NCBI GenBank assembly: GCA_023241745.1
Contig: JALQCY010000001.1
Location: 620,001-684,000, forward strand
DNA length: 64,000 nucleotides
Origin: Isoptericola peretonis
GTDB lineage: Bacteria; Actinomycetota; Actinomycetes; Actinomycetales; Cellulomonadaceae
Reading direction: 5' to 3'
Each line of letters starts with the position of its first letter. Within the stretch, counting starts at the first letter, position 1. The notes beneath the pieces were generated by a model. It made no database searches. It was given only the letters and a program-made list of their open reading frames with translations, and was not told the DNA's origin. Made by a program: the position numbers and the translations under genes. Below, piece after piece: positions 50,144 through 60,145 of this stretch.

Positions 50144-51229
50144 GTGGCTCCCTCTTCCGTGCACTCCGATGCCCTACTGCGGGAGACCCTTGCCGCGGTG
50201 GCCCCCGGCACCGAGCTGCGCGACGGCCTCGAGCGCATCCTGCGCGGGCGCACCGGCGCGCTCATCGTGCTCGGCCTCGACAAGACCGTGGAGCAGATGT
50301 GCTCCGGCGGCTTCGAGCTAGACGTCCAGTTCTCCGCCACCCGGCTCCGCGAGCTGTCGAAGATGGACGGTGCCTGCGTGCTCGACCACGACGCCACGCG
50401 CATCCGTCGCGCCGCGGTGCAGCTGCTGCCCGACCCGTCGATCGAGACCAGCGAGTCCGGCACCCGGCACCGCACCGCCGAGCGCGTCGCCAAGCAGTCG
50501 GGCCTGCCCGTGATCTCCGTCAGCCAGTCCATGCGGATCATCGCCATCTACGTCGGGTCGCACCGGCACGTCCTCGAGGACCCGGACACCATCCTCGGCC
50601 GCGCCAACCAGGCGCTCGCCACCCTCGAGCGCTACCGGTCCCGCCTCGACGAGGTGTCCGGCACCCTGTCCGCGCTGGAGATCGAGGACCTCGTCACCGT
50701 GCGCGACGTGTGCTCCGTCGTGCAGCGGCTCGAGATGGTGCGCCGCATCTCCGAGGAGATCGACGGGTACGTCGTCGAGCTCGGGGCCGACGGCCGCCTC
50801 CTCGCCCTCCAGCTCGACGAGCTCATCGGCGGCATCGGCGCCGACCGCGACTTCGTGGTGCGCGACTACGTCGAGCTCGACCGCAGCGGCCGCACCCTCG
50901 CCGCCGTGCAGGCCGACCTCGCCGCCCTCGACTCCGCCCAGCTCCTCGACCTCGGCCACATCGGCCGGGTCCTCGAGCTGCCCGGCGGCGGTGTCGCCCT
51001 CGACGCCGCCGTGGCTCCCCACGGCTACCGCCTGCTGTCCAAGGTGCCGCGCCTGCCCGCCGCCATCATCGAGCGCCTCGTCGGGCACTTCGGCGGTCTG
51101 CAGAAGCTCCTCGCCGCGAGCGTCGACGACCTCATGGCCGTCGACGGCGTCGGCGAGCAGCGCGCCCGCGCCGTGCGCGAGGGCCTGTCCCGCCTCGCCG
51201 AGTCCAGCATCCTGGAACGCTACGTCTGA
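50144..51229 (+). CDS. disA: DNA integrity-scanning diadenylate cyclase
   Basis: 361 residues: N-terminal DAC domain with DGA (75-77) and RHRTAERVA (108-116), a linker helix bundle, and a C-terminal HhH DNA-binding domain ([32 protein letters not shown]). It makes c-di-AMP while scanning DNA. Usually next to radA, as here. The 3' end overlaps a convergent GNAT gene by 10 bases. Confidence 0.96.
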   Translation: MAPSSVHSDALLRETLAAVAPGTELRDGLERILRGRTGALIVLGLDKTVEQMCSGGFELDVQFSATRLRELSKMDGACVLDHDATRIRRAAVQLLPDPSIETSESGTRHRTAERVAKQSGLPVISVSQSMRIIAIYVGSHRHVLEDPDTILGRANQALATLERYRSRLDEVSGTLSALEIEDLVTVRDVCSVVQRLEMVRRISEEIDGYVVELGADGRLLALQLDELIGGIGADRDFVVRDYVELDRSGRTLAAVQADLAALDSAQLLDLGHIGRVLELPGGGVALDAAVAPHGYRLLSKVPRLPAAIIERLVGHFGGLQKLLAASVDDLMAVDGVGEQRARAVREGLSRLAESSILERYV

Positions 51230-51684
51230 CCGGGGTCGTCCCGGAGCGGCAGGTTCCAGGCGATCTCCCGGCCGAGCTGGCCGGTCCGTGCGAACAGCCG
51301 CACCTGCTGGGCGTCCGGCAGCGCCGCCGCGAGCGAGCTCGTCTCCGCTCGCGTGAAACCGAGCCGTTGCCAGAACGGGCCGGAACGCCGGGAGAACAAC
51401 CAGGCGGTGCGGGCCCCCGCCTCCCGCGCCCGGTCGACCGCGAACGCCGCGACGGCGAGCCCCGCGCCCCCGCCCCGCAGGTCGGGCCGGACGGCCGTGC
51501 TGCGGATCAGGGCGTGGCGCCCGTCGGCGCTGAGCTCGAACCCGGCGCTCGCCGCGATCCCTCCCTCGTCCCGTCGCAGCCACAACCGCACGGTCGGCGC
51601 GTCCAGACCGGCCACGGTCAGGTCGGCCTGCCGGAGGAACTCCGTCAGGTCCGGGACGTCGCGCGGGCGCAGCAGTTCGAGCAC
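51220..51684 (-). CDS. GNAT-family acetyltransferase
   Basis: 154 residues with acetyl-CoA-binding motif [18 protein letters not shown] (R/Q-x-x-G-x-G/A) and motif B region [19 protein letters not shown], close to ArgA-like members. Substrate unknown. GTG with TAGCGT 6 nt upstream. Its stop is inside disA. Confidence 0.85.
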   Translation of the reverse strand: MLELLRPRDVPDLTEFLRQADLTVAGLDAPTVRLWLRRDEGGIAASAGFELSADGRHALIRSTAVRPDLRGGGAGLAVAAFAVDRAREAGARTAWLFSRRSGPFWQRLGFTRAETSSLAAALPDAQQVRLFARTGQLGREIAWNLPLRDDPGQT

Positions 51685-51690
51685 GCGGGA

Positions 51691-51696
51691 ACGCTA
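51691..51696 (-). promoter_or_regulatory. Candidate leaderless -10 (TAGCGT) for the GNAT gene
   Basis: On the minus strand TAGCGT ends 6 nt before GTG at 51684. Confidence 0.5.
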
Positions 51697-51748
51697 GCCG
51701 CGCCGGCGCCCCTGACGTCGGGACGTCCCGTCCAGCGGTCCGCCCGGG

Positions 51749-52981
51749 TCAGCCGTCCTCCGGGGGCTCGTCATCCGTCACCGACGTGTCGGGCGTCTCC
51801 TCCTCGGCCTTCGAGGCATTCGCGTCGTCGGCCTTCTCGTCCGCCCCCGGGGTGGCGTCCGGGCTCGGCGTGGCGGCAGCCTTCGCCTTCGCCTTCGCCT
51901 TCGCCGCGACCGTGAGGGTCACGGGCTCGCTCGTGGCGCCGGGGACGTCGGCGAGCGACGCCGTGGCCTGGTAGGTGCCCGCCCCGACCACGGGGGCCTT
52001 CTTCGCGCAGCCCTGAACGGACTTCCAGTGCACCTCGCCGACGTTGACGTCCTCCGGGCCGAGCAGCAGCATCGTCGAGCCGTCGCCACAGTCGGCGGAC
52101 GACCAGACCTTCTCCTTGCCGGACTCGTCGGTGATCGTCACCGCGCGGCTGGCGGCGGCCCCGTCGAACAGGCACGGCACGCGGCCCACGTTGGCCACCC
52201 GCACCATGAAGGACATCGGCGTGCCCGCGGTGACCGTCGTCGCGCTCGCCGAGAGCCGCAGCTCCACGTCCTCCGGGAGGCACCGCGTCGCCGGGCCGCC
52301 CATGTCGAGCGGCTCAGGCGCGGCGACCTTGTCGGCCGGCAGGCTCTCCGGCCCGGCGAGCAGGCCACGCACGCCGTCGGCGGCCTTCCCGAGCCCGTAG
52401 CCGCCCACCACGCCCACCGCGCACAGGAGCACCACGACCAGCAGCGAGACCACCGACGAACGACGCGCCCGCCTCGGTGCCGGACGTCCCCCGCGCGGCC
52501 TGGTCGGCCGGGCGTTCGTCCTGCCCCGCGACGCCGAGCGCGCCCCACCTCGGGAGGCGCCCGGCGCGACGAGTCGTGAGGTCGTGACGACGCGGCGGTC
52601 GTCGCGGCGCGGCGCGGACGCCCTCGACCCCGAGGACCGCGTCGTCGACCGGGCCGACGACGTCTTCGTTCCCGAGGTCCTCGTGCTGGCCGACGTCGTC
52701 CCGCCGGAGCGACCGGAGCCTCCCGACGTGCGCGCGCCGCCGCGTGCGGGGTTCGTCGCGGAGCCCTTCGCGGAACCGCTCGTCGTCCCCTTCGAGCCGC
52801 CCCGCGACCCGGCCGCGGGCCGCTTGGCCGGCGTCGCCCCGCGGGACGTGTCGCCCGAGCGACGCGCAGTGCCCCCGGAGCGCCCCGACGAGGCGGCCCC
52901 TCCGGCGCTACGCCCTCCGGAGCGCGCGCCACCGCCGCGCGAGGTGCCGGCACCTCGACGCCCGTCGTCCGCACGTGCCAC
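51749..52981 (-). CDS. Membrane-anchored Ig-like protein with basic low-complexity N-terminus
   Basis: 410 residues: about 165 residues of Arg/Ser/Gly/Thr repeats (GTSRGGGARSGGRSAGG...), a membrane helix (VSLLVVVLLCAVGVVGGYGLG, about 174-194), a linker, an Ig-like domain of about 130 residues with three or four cysteines (RCLPEDVELRLSAS, VPCLFDG, SADCGDG, QGCAKK), and an acidic tail. The domain resembles extracellular BsuPI/DUF4232-type folds. GGAGGGG upstream of GTG at 52981 decides the start; the longer frame was rejected. Role unknown. Confidence 0.72.
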   Translation of the reverse strand: MARADDGRRGAGTSRGGGARSGGRSAGGAASSGRSGGTARRSGDTSRGATPAKRPAAGSRGGSKGTTSGSAKGSATNPARGGARTSGGSGRSGGTTSASTRTSGTKTSSARSTTRSSGSRASAPRRDDRRVVTTSRLVAPGASRGGARSASRGRTNARPTRPRGGRPAPRRARRSSVVSLLVVVLLCAVGVVGGYGLGKAADGVRGLLAGPESLPADKVAAPEPLDMGGPATRCLPEDVELRLSASATTVTAGTPMSFMVRVANVGRVPCLFDGAAASRAVTITDESGKEKVWSSADCGDGSTMLLLGPEDVNVGEVHWKSVQGCAKKAPVVGAGTYQATASLADVPGATSEPVTLTVAAKAKAKAKAAATPSPDATPGADEKADDANASKAEEETPDTSVTDDEPPEDG

Positions 52982-53079
52982 GGGCCACCCCTCCGTCTCG
53001 ATCCGTGCCGCGGCGCCACCGTACGACGCGGGCCGCCACCTGCGGCGGAGCCGCGCCGCCGTCGCCCCCACCCTCGCGA

Positions 53080-53125
53080 CCTGTCGGGCCCCCGACCGGG
53101 GACACCGCGCCCCGGGCCCGACAGG
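53080..53125. promoter_or_regulatory. 12-bp perfect inverted repeat upstream of mutY
   Basis: CCTGTCGGGCCC (53080-53091) and GGGCCCGACAGG (53114-53125) are perfectly complementary with a 22-nt spacer in the divergent region; mutY starts 20 bases further on. It could be an operator or a leader hairpin. Confidence 0.45.
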
Positions 53126-53145
53126 CGTGGGCGACAATGGCGTCC

Positions 53146-54078
53146 GTGCCGCCCGTCGCCCCCGCCCCGCTGTCCGTGGCCCGTCCGCATGACCCGCGAG
53201 ACCACCCCGACGCCCTCGTCGCGCGCACGGTCGCATGGTTCGACGACGCCGCTCGCGACCTGCCGTGGCGACGCGCGGACCGCACGCCCTGGGGCGTGCT
53301 CGTCAGCGAGGTGATGCTGCAGCAGACACCGGTCGCGCGGGTCGAGCCGGTGTGGCGGGCCTGGCTGGACCGCTGGCCCACCCCGGCCAACCTCGCCGCC
53401 GCTCCCACGGCCGACGTGCTGCGCGCCTGGGACCGGCTCGGCTACCCGCGCCGGGCGCTGCGCCTCGCGGACTGCGCCCGCGCGATCGTCGAGCGGCACG
53501 ACGGCGCCGTCCCCGACGACGAGGAGGCGCTGCGCGCCCTGCCCGGCGTCGGCGAGTACACCGCGGCCGCCGTCCGCGCGTTCGCGTTCGGACGCCGGTC
53601 CGTCGTCGTCGACACGAACGTGCGCCGGGTGCTGGCCCGTGCCGCGGGCGGCACCGCTCTCGGCGCGCCCTCCCCCACGGCGGCGGAGCGGACGCTCGCC
53701 GCCGCCCTCGTGCCCGACGACGACGCGACCGCCGCCCGGTGGGCGGCGGCGTCCATGGAGCTGGGGGCCGTCGTGTGCACCGCCCGCGCCCCGCGGTGCG
53801 GTGCGTGCCCCGTCGCCGACCTGTGCGCCTGGCGCGCCGCGGGCCACCCGCCCGACGAGCACGCGCACCGCCGTCGCACCCAGGCCTGGCACGGCACCGA
53901 CCGCCAGGTGCGGGGGCGCGTCATGGCCGCCCTGCGCTCCGCCGTCGAGCCGGTGCCACGCGTGCTGCTCGCCGACTCAGGTCCGGACCGGGCGCAGGTC
54001 GACCGCTGCCTCGGCAGCCTGGTCGAGGACGGGCTCGTCGAGCAGGACGACGCGGGCCGCTACCACCTGCCCGCCTGA
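53146..54078 (+). CDS. mutY: A/G-specific adenine glycosylase
   Basis: 310 residues: catalytic Glu55 (VSEVMLQQT), helix-hairpin-helix LPGVGEYTAAAV with Asp156 (VVVDTNVRR), and the iron-sulfur ligands C211, C218, C221, C227 spaced C-x6-C-x2-C-x5-C. Removes A opposite 8-oxoguanine; complements the upstream oxidised-purine deaminase in spirit though not linked. GTG at 53146 is preferred (GACAAT 7 nt upstream); ATG three codons earlier is possible. Confidence 0.93.
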   Translation: MPPVAPAPLSVARPHDPRDHPDALVARTVAWFDDAARDLPWRRADRTPWGVLVSEVMLQQTPVARVEPVWRAWLDRWPTPANLAAAPTADVLRAWDRLGYPRRALRLADCARAIVERHDGAVPDDEEALRALPGVGEYTAAAVRAFAFGRRSVVVDTNVRRVLARAAGGTALGAPSPTAAERTLAAALVPDDDATAARWAAASMELGAVVCTARAPRCGACPVADLCAWRAAGHPPDEHAHRRRTQAWHGTDRQVRGRVMAALRSAVEPVPRVLLADSGPDRAQVDRCLGSLVEDGLVEQDDAGRYHLPA

Positions 54079-54106
54079 CCGGAGCCCCGCTCACGGCGAC
54101 CGCGGG

Positions 54107-54637
54107 TCACAGCTCGAGGAGCATCCGGCTGTTGCCGAGGGTGTTGGGCTTCACCCGCGCGAGGTCGAGGAACTCCGCGACCCCGTCGTCGTGGGAGCGC
54201 AGCAGCTCGGTGTACACCTCGGCGTCGACCGGGGTGCCGTCGATCTCGCGGAATCCGTGGGTGCGGAAGAAACCGACCTCGAAGGTGAGGCAGAAGACGC
54301 GCCGCAGCCCGAGCTGGCGGGCGCGGCCCACCAGACCCTCGACGAGGGCATGGCCCACGCCGCGCCCGCGCCAGGCCGGGTCGGCCGCGAGGGTGCGCAC
54401 CTCGGCGAGGTCGTCCCACATGACGTGCAGGGCGCCGCACCCCACGACGTGACCGTCGGCGTCGGCCGCGACCAGGAACTCCTGCACGGCCTCGTAGTAC
54501 CCGACCATCTCCTTGGCCAGGAGGATCCGCTGCTCGGCGTACGGCTCCACCAGGCGACGCACCGCGCGCATGTCGGCCGGCAGCGCGGGGCGGACGGCGA
54601 ACGACGCGCCGTGGTCCTGTGGCGGGTCCGGGAGCAC
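54107..54637 (-). CDS. Amino-acid N-acetyltransferase (ArgA-like GNAT)
   Basis: 176 residues, GNAT fold with YAEQRILLAKEMVGYYEAVQEFLVA, acetyl-CoA motif DPAWRGRGVGHALVEGLV and FCLTFEVGFFRTHGFREID, the arrangement of the short actinobacterial N-acetylglutamate synthase. If active it starts arginine synthesis. GTG with TAGAGT 6 nt upstream. Confidence 0.85.
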   Translation of the reverse strand: MLPDPPQDHGASFAVRPALPADMRAVRRLVEPYAEQRILLAKEMVGYYEAVQEFLVAADADGHVVGCGALHVMWDDLAEVRTLAADPAWRGRGVGHALVEGLVGRARQLGLRRVFCLTFEVGFFRTHGFREIDGTPVDAEVYTELLRSHDDGVAEFLDLARVKPNTLGNSRMLLEL

Positions 54638-54643
54638 GCCGTC

Positions 54644-54649
54644 ACTCTA
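54644..54649 (-). promoter_or_regulatory. Candidate leaderless -10 (TAGAGT) for the ArgA-like gene
   Basis: On the minus strand TAGAGT ends 6 nt before GTG at 54637. Confidence 0.5.
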
Positions 54650-54694
54650 CGGTCGCGACCGCGGCCGGTCCCGGGCGTCCCGGTGCACGGACGT

Positions 54695-55648
54695 TCACGG
54701 TTCCTCCACGAGCGCCGTGGCGGTCGTCTCGTCGATCACGAGGTCCGTGACGACGCCGGCCGCGAGCGCGGCGCGCAGGGGCGCCACCTTGTTGTCCCCC
54801 GCGACGGCGCACAGGCGTCGCGGGATGCGGCGCAGCTCGGCGGGCGACGGCCCGGTGGCGCGGGCGTTCAGCGGGATGTCGCGGTACGTGCCGTCGGAGC
54901 GCACGAACACGGTGCAGACGTCTCCCACGACCCCCTCGGCGTCGAGCACGGCGACGTCGTCGGGGTCGAGGTACCCGGCCGAGTACACGTGCGAGGGGAC
55001 GCCGCCGGTGAGGGCGCCCACCGAGAACAGGGCGATGTCGGCACGGCTCTGGACGTCGAGGACGCGCCGCACGGAACGCTCGCGCCACATGGCCGCGCGG
55101 GTCTCGGCGAAGTCGAAGAACGCGGGGACGGGGAAGTAGTGGACGGACGCGTCGAAGGCGGTCCCGAAGCCGGCGATCAGGTCGCCGGCGTAGTTCATGC
55201 CCGAGGTCCGGGTGTTGGCGGCGCCGTTGAGCTGCACGACGGCGGCTCCCCGGGTCGGCTTGTGCGGCAGGTGCTCGGTGATGGCGGCCAGGGTGGTGCC
55301 CCAGGCCACGCCGAGCACCATGTCGGAGTCGAACCAGCGGGCGAGGAGGCGTGCGGTGGTGATCGACACCTGCTGGAGGCGGTCGGCGTCCGTGGCGGAG
55401 TCGGCGACGGGGACGACGTAGGCGTCCAGGCCGTGCCGCTCGGCGATCTCCTGGCTCAGCCCGGGCGCCCGGGACGGGCCGGGCCGCAGGGTGATCTCGA
55501 CGACGCCGGTCTCGCGCGCCCGCTTGATCAGCCGCGACACCGTGGACCGCGACGTGCGCAGGTTGCGCGCGATCGTCTCCATCTTCATGTCCTGCAGGTA
55601 GTACATCGTCGCCGCCATCACGACGTCGCGTTCCCGGTAGCTCGCCAT
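54695..55648 (-). CDS. SorC/DeoR-type sugar-binding transcriptional regulator
   Basis: 317 residues: N-terminal helix-turn-helix (MKMETIARNLRTSRSTVSRLIKRARETGVV) and a large sugar-binding domain (VLGVAWGTTLAAI, VQLNGAANTR, VGALTGG). Divergent from glpD-glpF-glpK, so it is likely the glycerol regulator, sensing a phosphorylated sugar such as glycerol-3-phosphate. CATGCT lies 6 nt before the ATG. Confidence 0.9.
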   Translation of the reverse strand: MASYRERDVVMAATMYYLQDMKMETIARNLRTSRSTVSRLIKRARETGVVEITLRPGPSRAPGLSQEIAERHGLDAYVVPVADSATDADRLQQVSITTARLLARWFDSDMVLGVAWGTTLAAITEHLPHKPTRGAAVVQLNGAANTRTSGMNYAGDLIAGFGTAFDASVHYFPVPAFFDFAETRAAMWRERSVRRVLDVQSRADIALFSVGALTGGVPSHVYSAGYLDPDDVAVLDAEGVVGDVCTVFVRSDGTYRDIPLNARATGPSPAELRRIPRRLCAVAGDNKVAPLRAALAAGVVTDLVIDETTATALVEEP

Positions 55649-55667
55649 CCCTCCAGCATGCCACCGC

Positions 55668-55681
55668 TGCACGTTTGTGCA
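55668..55681. promoter_or_regulatory. Candidate operator of the glp regulator
   Basis: TGCACGTTTGTGCA (TGCAC-N4-GTGCA) lies in the divergent region between the SorC gene and glpD, 20 bp upstream of the SorC ATG. A second perfect repeat, CCAGCAGTGCTGG, is at 55701-55713. Confidence 0.5.
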
Positions 55682-55700
55682 CCCAGGTTGCGCGGACGTG

Positions 55701-55713
55701 CCAGCAGTGCTGG
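55701..55713. promoter_or_regulatory. Second inverted repeat in the SorC-glpD region
   Basis: CCAGCA-G-TGCTGG, perfect 6-bp arms around one base, 33 bases before the glpD ATG. Confidence 0.4.
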
Positions 55714-55745
55714 TCTGGGGGCGTCGTCGATCGGAAGGAACCACG

Positions 55746-57491
55746 ATGGCCTCCACCAGGCTCACGGCCGAGTCACGCCAGCAGGCACTCTCGGCGCTGC
55801 GCGGCTCGCAGACCCCGAGCGGCGAGCTCGACATCCTCGTCGTCGGCGGGGGCGTCACCGGCGCCGGCATCGCGCTCGACGCCGCCACGCGCGGCCTGTC
55901 GACCGCCATCGTCGAGGCGCAGGACTGGGCGTCCGGCACCTCCAGCCGCAGCAGCAAGCTGGTGCACGGCGGCCTGCGCTACCTCCAGATGCTCGACTTC
56001 CACCTGGTCAAGGAGGCGCTCACCGAACGCGACCTCCTGCTCAAGGACATCGCCCCGCACCTGGTCAAGCCGGTGCCCTTCCTGTACCCGCTGGAGCACC
56101 GGGTGTGGGAGCGCGCGTACGTCGGGGCCGGCATCGCGCTCTACGACACCCTCGCGTCGCTCGCCCCGGGCCGCCGAGCCATGCCGCTGCACCGCCACCT
56201 CAGCCGGCGGCAGCTGGAGCGTAAGTTCCCCGACCTCGCCCACGACGCCGCGATCGGCGCCGTGCAGTACTGGGACGCTTCCGTCGACGACGCCCGCCTG
56301 GTGTCCACGCTGGTGCGCACGGCCGTGAGCTACGGCGCGCACGCGGCGTCGCGCACCCAGGTCGTGGGGCTCACCAAGGGCGCCACCGGCGCGGTGAACG
56401 GCGCCGAGCTGGTCGACCTCGAGACCGGCGAGGAGATCACCGTGCGTGCCCGCCACGTCATCAACGCGACCGGCGTGTGGACCGAGGACACCGAGGCCCT
56501 GGCCGGCGACACGGGCGGCCTGCGGGTGCTGGCCTCCAAGGGCGTGCACATCGTGGTCCCGCGCGAGCGCATCAAGGGCACCGTGGGCCTCATCCTGCAG
56601 ACCGAGAAGTCGGTGCTGTTCGTCATCCCGTGGTCGCGGTACTGGGTGGTGGGCACCACCGACACGCCGTGGGACCAGGACCCGCGGCACCCCGTCGCGA
56701 CCGCCCAGGACGTCGACTACGTGCTGGACCACGCCAACGCCGTGCTGGCCCACCCGCTGTCGCGCGACGACGTGATCGGCACGTACGCCGGCCTCCGCCC
56801 GCTGCTGCAGCCCGGCACCAAGGAGGGCACCAGCTCGGCCAAGGTCTCGCGCGAGCACACCGTGGCCAGCCCCGTGCCCGGCCTCACCGTCATCGCGGGC
56901 GGCAAGCTCACCACCTACCGCGTCATGGCGAAGGACGCCGTGGACTTCGCCATCGGCCAGCGTGCCGCCGCGCTGCCCTCGATCACGCACCAGATCCCGC
57001 TGCTCGGTGCCGTCGGGCTGCAGGCCACCCGCCGTCTCGCCCGCACCTGGGCGGCGAAGTACGGCTGGAAGCCACCGATGGTCGACCACCTGCTGCACCG
57101 GTACGGGTCGTCCCTGCGCCAGCTCGTCGACCTCTGCGAGCAGGACCCGTCGCTCGCAGAGCCGCTGGAGCACGCCCCCGCCTACCTGCGCGCCGAGATC
57201 CACTTCGGTGTCAGCCACGAGGGCGCACTGCACCTCGAGGACCTGCTGCTGCACCGCACGCGCCTCGTGTACGAGGTGGCGGACCGCGGCCTCGCGGCCC
57301 TGCCCGAGATCGCCGACATTGCCGCCCCGCTGCTCGGCTGGGACGACGCCACCCGGCAGGCGGAGATCGACGCCTACGCCGCCCGCGCCCAGGCCGAGGA
57401 CGCGGCGGAGCTCGAGCCCGACGACGCGAGCGCGGAGGCCGTGCGCCTCCGGGCGCCCGACGTCGCCGCCATGCAGCCCCTGCGGGGCTGA
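55746..57491 (+). CDS. glpD: Glycerol-3-phosphate dehydrogenase (quinone-linked)
   Basis: 581 residues: FAD-binding VVGGGVTGAGIALDAATRG, GTSSRSSKLVHGGLRYLQ, SKGVHIVVPRERI, WVVGTTDTPWDQDP and AGGKLTTYRVMAKDAVD. Oxidises glycerol-3-phosphate to DHAP, passing electrons to menaquinone. CGGAAGGAACCACG precedes the ATG. First gene of glpD-glpF-glpK. Confidence 0.96.
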   Translation: MASTRLTAESRQQALSALRGSQTPSGELDILVVGGGVTGAGIALDAATRGLSTAIVEAQDWASGTSSRSSKLVHGGLRYLQMLDFHLVKEALTERDLLLKDIAPHLVKPVPFLYPLEHRVWERAYVGAGIALYDTLASLAPGRRAMPLHRHLSRRQLERKFPDLAHDAAIGAVQYWDASVDDARLVSTLVRTAVSYGAHAASRTQVVGLTKGATGAVNGAELVDLETGEEITVRARHVINATGVWTEDTEALAGDTGGLRVLASKGVHIVVPRERIKGTVGLILQTEKSVLFVIPWSRYWVVGTTDTPWDQDPRHPVATAQDVDYVLDHANAVLAHPLSRDDVIGTYAGLRPLLQPGTKEGTSSAKVSREHTVASPVPGLTVIAGGKLTTYRVMAKDAVDFAIGQRAAALPSITHQIPLLGAVGLQATRRLARTWAAKYGWKPPMVDHLLHRYGSSLRQLVDLCEQDPSLAEPLEHAPAYLRAEIHFGVSHEGALHLEDLLLHRTRLVYEVADRGLAALPEIADIAAPLLGWDDATRQAEIDAYAARAQAEDAAELEPDDASAEAVRLRAPDVAAMQPLRG

Positions 57492-57494
57492 TCC

Positions 57495-57524
57495 GGTCCC
57501 GGCCGGGCCATCCCGGCCGGGACC
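57495..57524 (+). terminator. 13-bp perfect hairpin in the glpD-glpF spacer
   Basis: GGTCCCGGCCGGG (57495-57507) and its complement (57512-57524) with a 4-nt loop just after glpD. No U-tract. A second small hairpin (CTCTCCG/CGGAGAG, 57553-57570) follows. Confidence 0.6.
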
Positions 57525-57605
57525 TCCCGCAGGGCTCCGCCCGTCGCGGGCTCTCTCCGACCCCGGAGAGGACAACGTGGTCCCTCAAGAGAAAGAGATC
57601 CGACG

Positions 57606-58367
57606 ATGGACTCATTGATCATGCAGGCGTTCTGGTCCGAGATCCTCGGGACCGCGACGCTGATCCTGCTGGGCGCCGGCGTCGTCGCCAACGTGGTGCT
57701 CCCGAGAACCAAGGGCTTCGACGGCGGCTGGCTGCTCATCAACTTCGGATGGGGTCTCGCGGTGTTCGCGGGCGTGTTCACCGCGTACAAGTCGGGTGCC
57801 CACCTCAACCCTGCGGTGACGATCGGCCTGTACTCGGCACAGGCTCCGTTCGCCACGCTCACCGGGCCGGAGGGTCGCGTGACCGCGACGATCGAGCCGA
57901 CCGTGAGCAACATGTTCATCTACTTCGCCGCCGAGATGATCGGCGCGATCATCGGCGCAGTGCTCGCGTACCTCGCCTACAAGAAGCACTTCGACCAGGA
58001 GGCCCCCGCGGCCACCAAGCTGGCGGTGTTCTCGACCGGGCCGGAGCTGCGCTCCTACGGCTGGAACTTCATCACCGAGGTTCTCGCGACCTTCGTCCTG
58101 GTGTTCTTCGTCGTCGTCTCGGGCAAGTCCCCCTCCGGGCTCGGGCCGCTCGCGGTCGCCCTGATCGTGGTCGGCATCGGCGCCTCCCTCGGTGGACCGA
58201 CGGGGTACGCCATCAACCCGGCACGTGACCTCGGCCCCCGCATCGCGCACGCCTTCCTGCCGATCAGGGGCAAGGGCTCCAGCGACTGGAGCTACGCCTG
58301 GGTCCCCGTCGCAGGCCCCCTCGTGGGCGGCGTGCTCGCCGGACTCCTGGGTTCCGTCTACTCCTGA
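57606..58367 (+). CDS. glpF: Glycerol uptake facilitator
   Basis: 253-residue MIP channel: NPA boxes in AHLNPAVTIG and YAINPARDLGPR; the Asp after the second NPA marks a glyceroporin rather than a water channel. Six hydrophobic segments. The leader ends AAGAGAAAGAGATCCGACG before the ATG, a weak ribosome site. Confidence 0.96.
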   Translation: MDSLIMQAFWSEILGTATLILLGAGVVANVVLPRTKGFDGGWLLINFGWGLAVFAGVFTAYKSGAHLNPAVTIGLYSAQAPFATLTGPEGRVTATIEPTVSNMFIYFAAEMIGAIIGAVLAYLAYKKHFDQEAPAATKLAVFSTGPELRSYGWNFITEVLATFVLVFFVVVSGKSPSGLGPLAVALIVVGIGASLGGPTGYAINPARDLGPRIAHAFLPIRGKGSSDWSYAWVPVAGPLVGGVLAGLLGSVYS

Positions 58368-58375
58368 TCCACCCC

Positions 58376-58403
58376 GCCGGCCGGGCCGCACGGCCCGGCC
58401 GGC
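58376..58403 (+). terminator. 13-bp perfect hairpin in the glpF-glpK spacer
   Basis: GCCGGCCGGGCCG (58376-58388) pairs perfectly with 58391-58403 around a 2-nt loop, between glpF and glpK. No U-tract. Confidence 0.6.
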
Positions 58404-58441
58404 ACCCCGCACCACCCACACCGACGTGAAGGGCAACCCCC

Positions 58442-59956
<1,515 letters not shown>

Positions 59957-59974
59957 TCCTTCCGCTCGCCGTCG

Positions 59975-60075
59975 CTGAGGGGACGGCATCGCTTCGCCCG
60001 GACGCGTTCACGGGCGCCAGGGCGCCCTCCACGTCGGGAGGGACACGTCCGGGCGAAGCGATGCCGTCCCCTCAG
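59975..60075. terminator. 30-bp perfect inverted repeat after glpK
   Basis: Arms 59975-60004 and 60046-60075 are fully complementary with a 41-nt loop that itself holds GGGCGCC/GGCGCCC and CCCTCC/GGGAGG pairings. It lies between convergent glpK and the EamA gene. Confidence 0.75.
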
Positions 60076-60145
60076 CTCTGCAGTCGTCCTCTGTGCGTGG
60101 TGGGTGCTGGTGGTCGTGGTGTGATCCGTCCGTGCCGGCCGGGCG

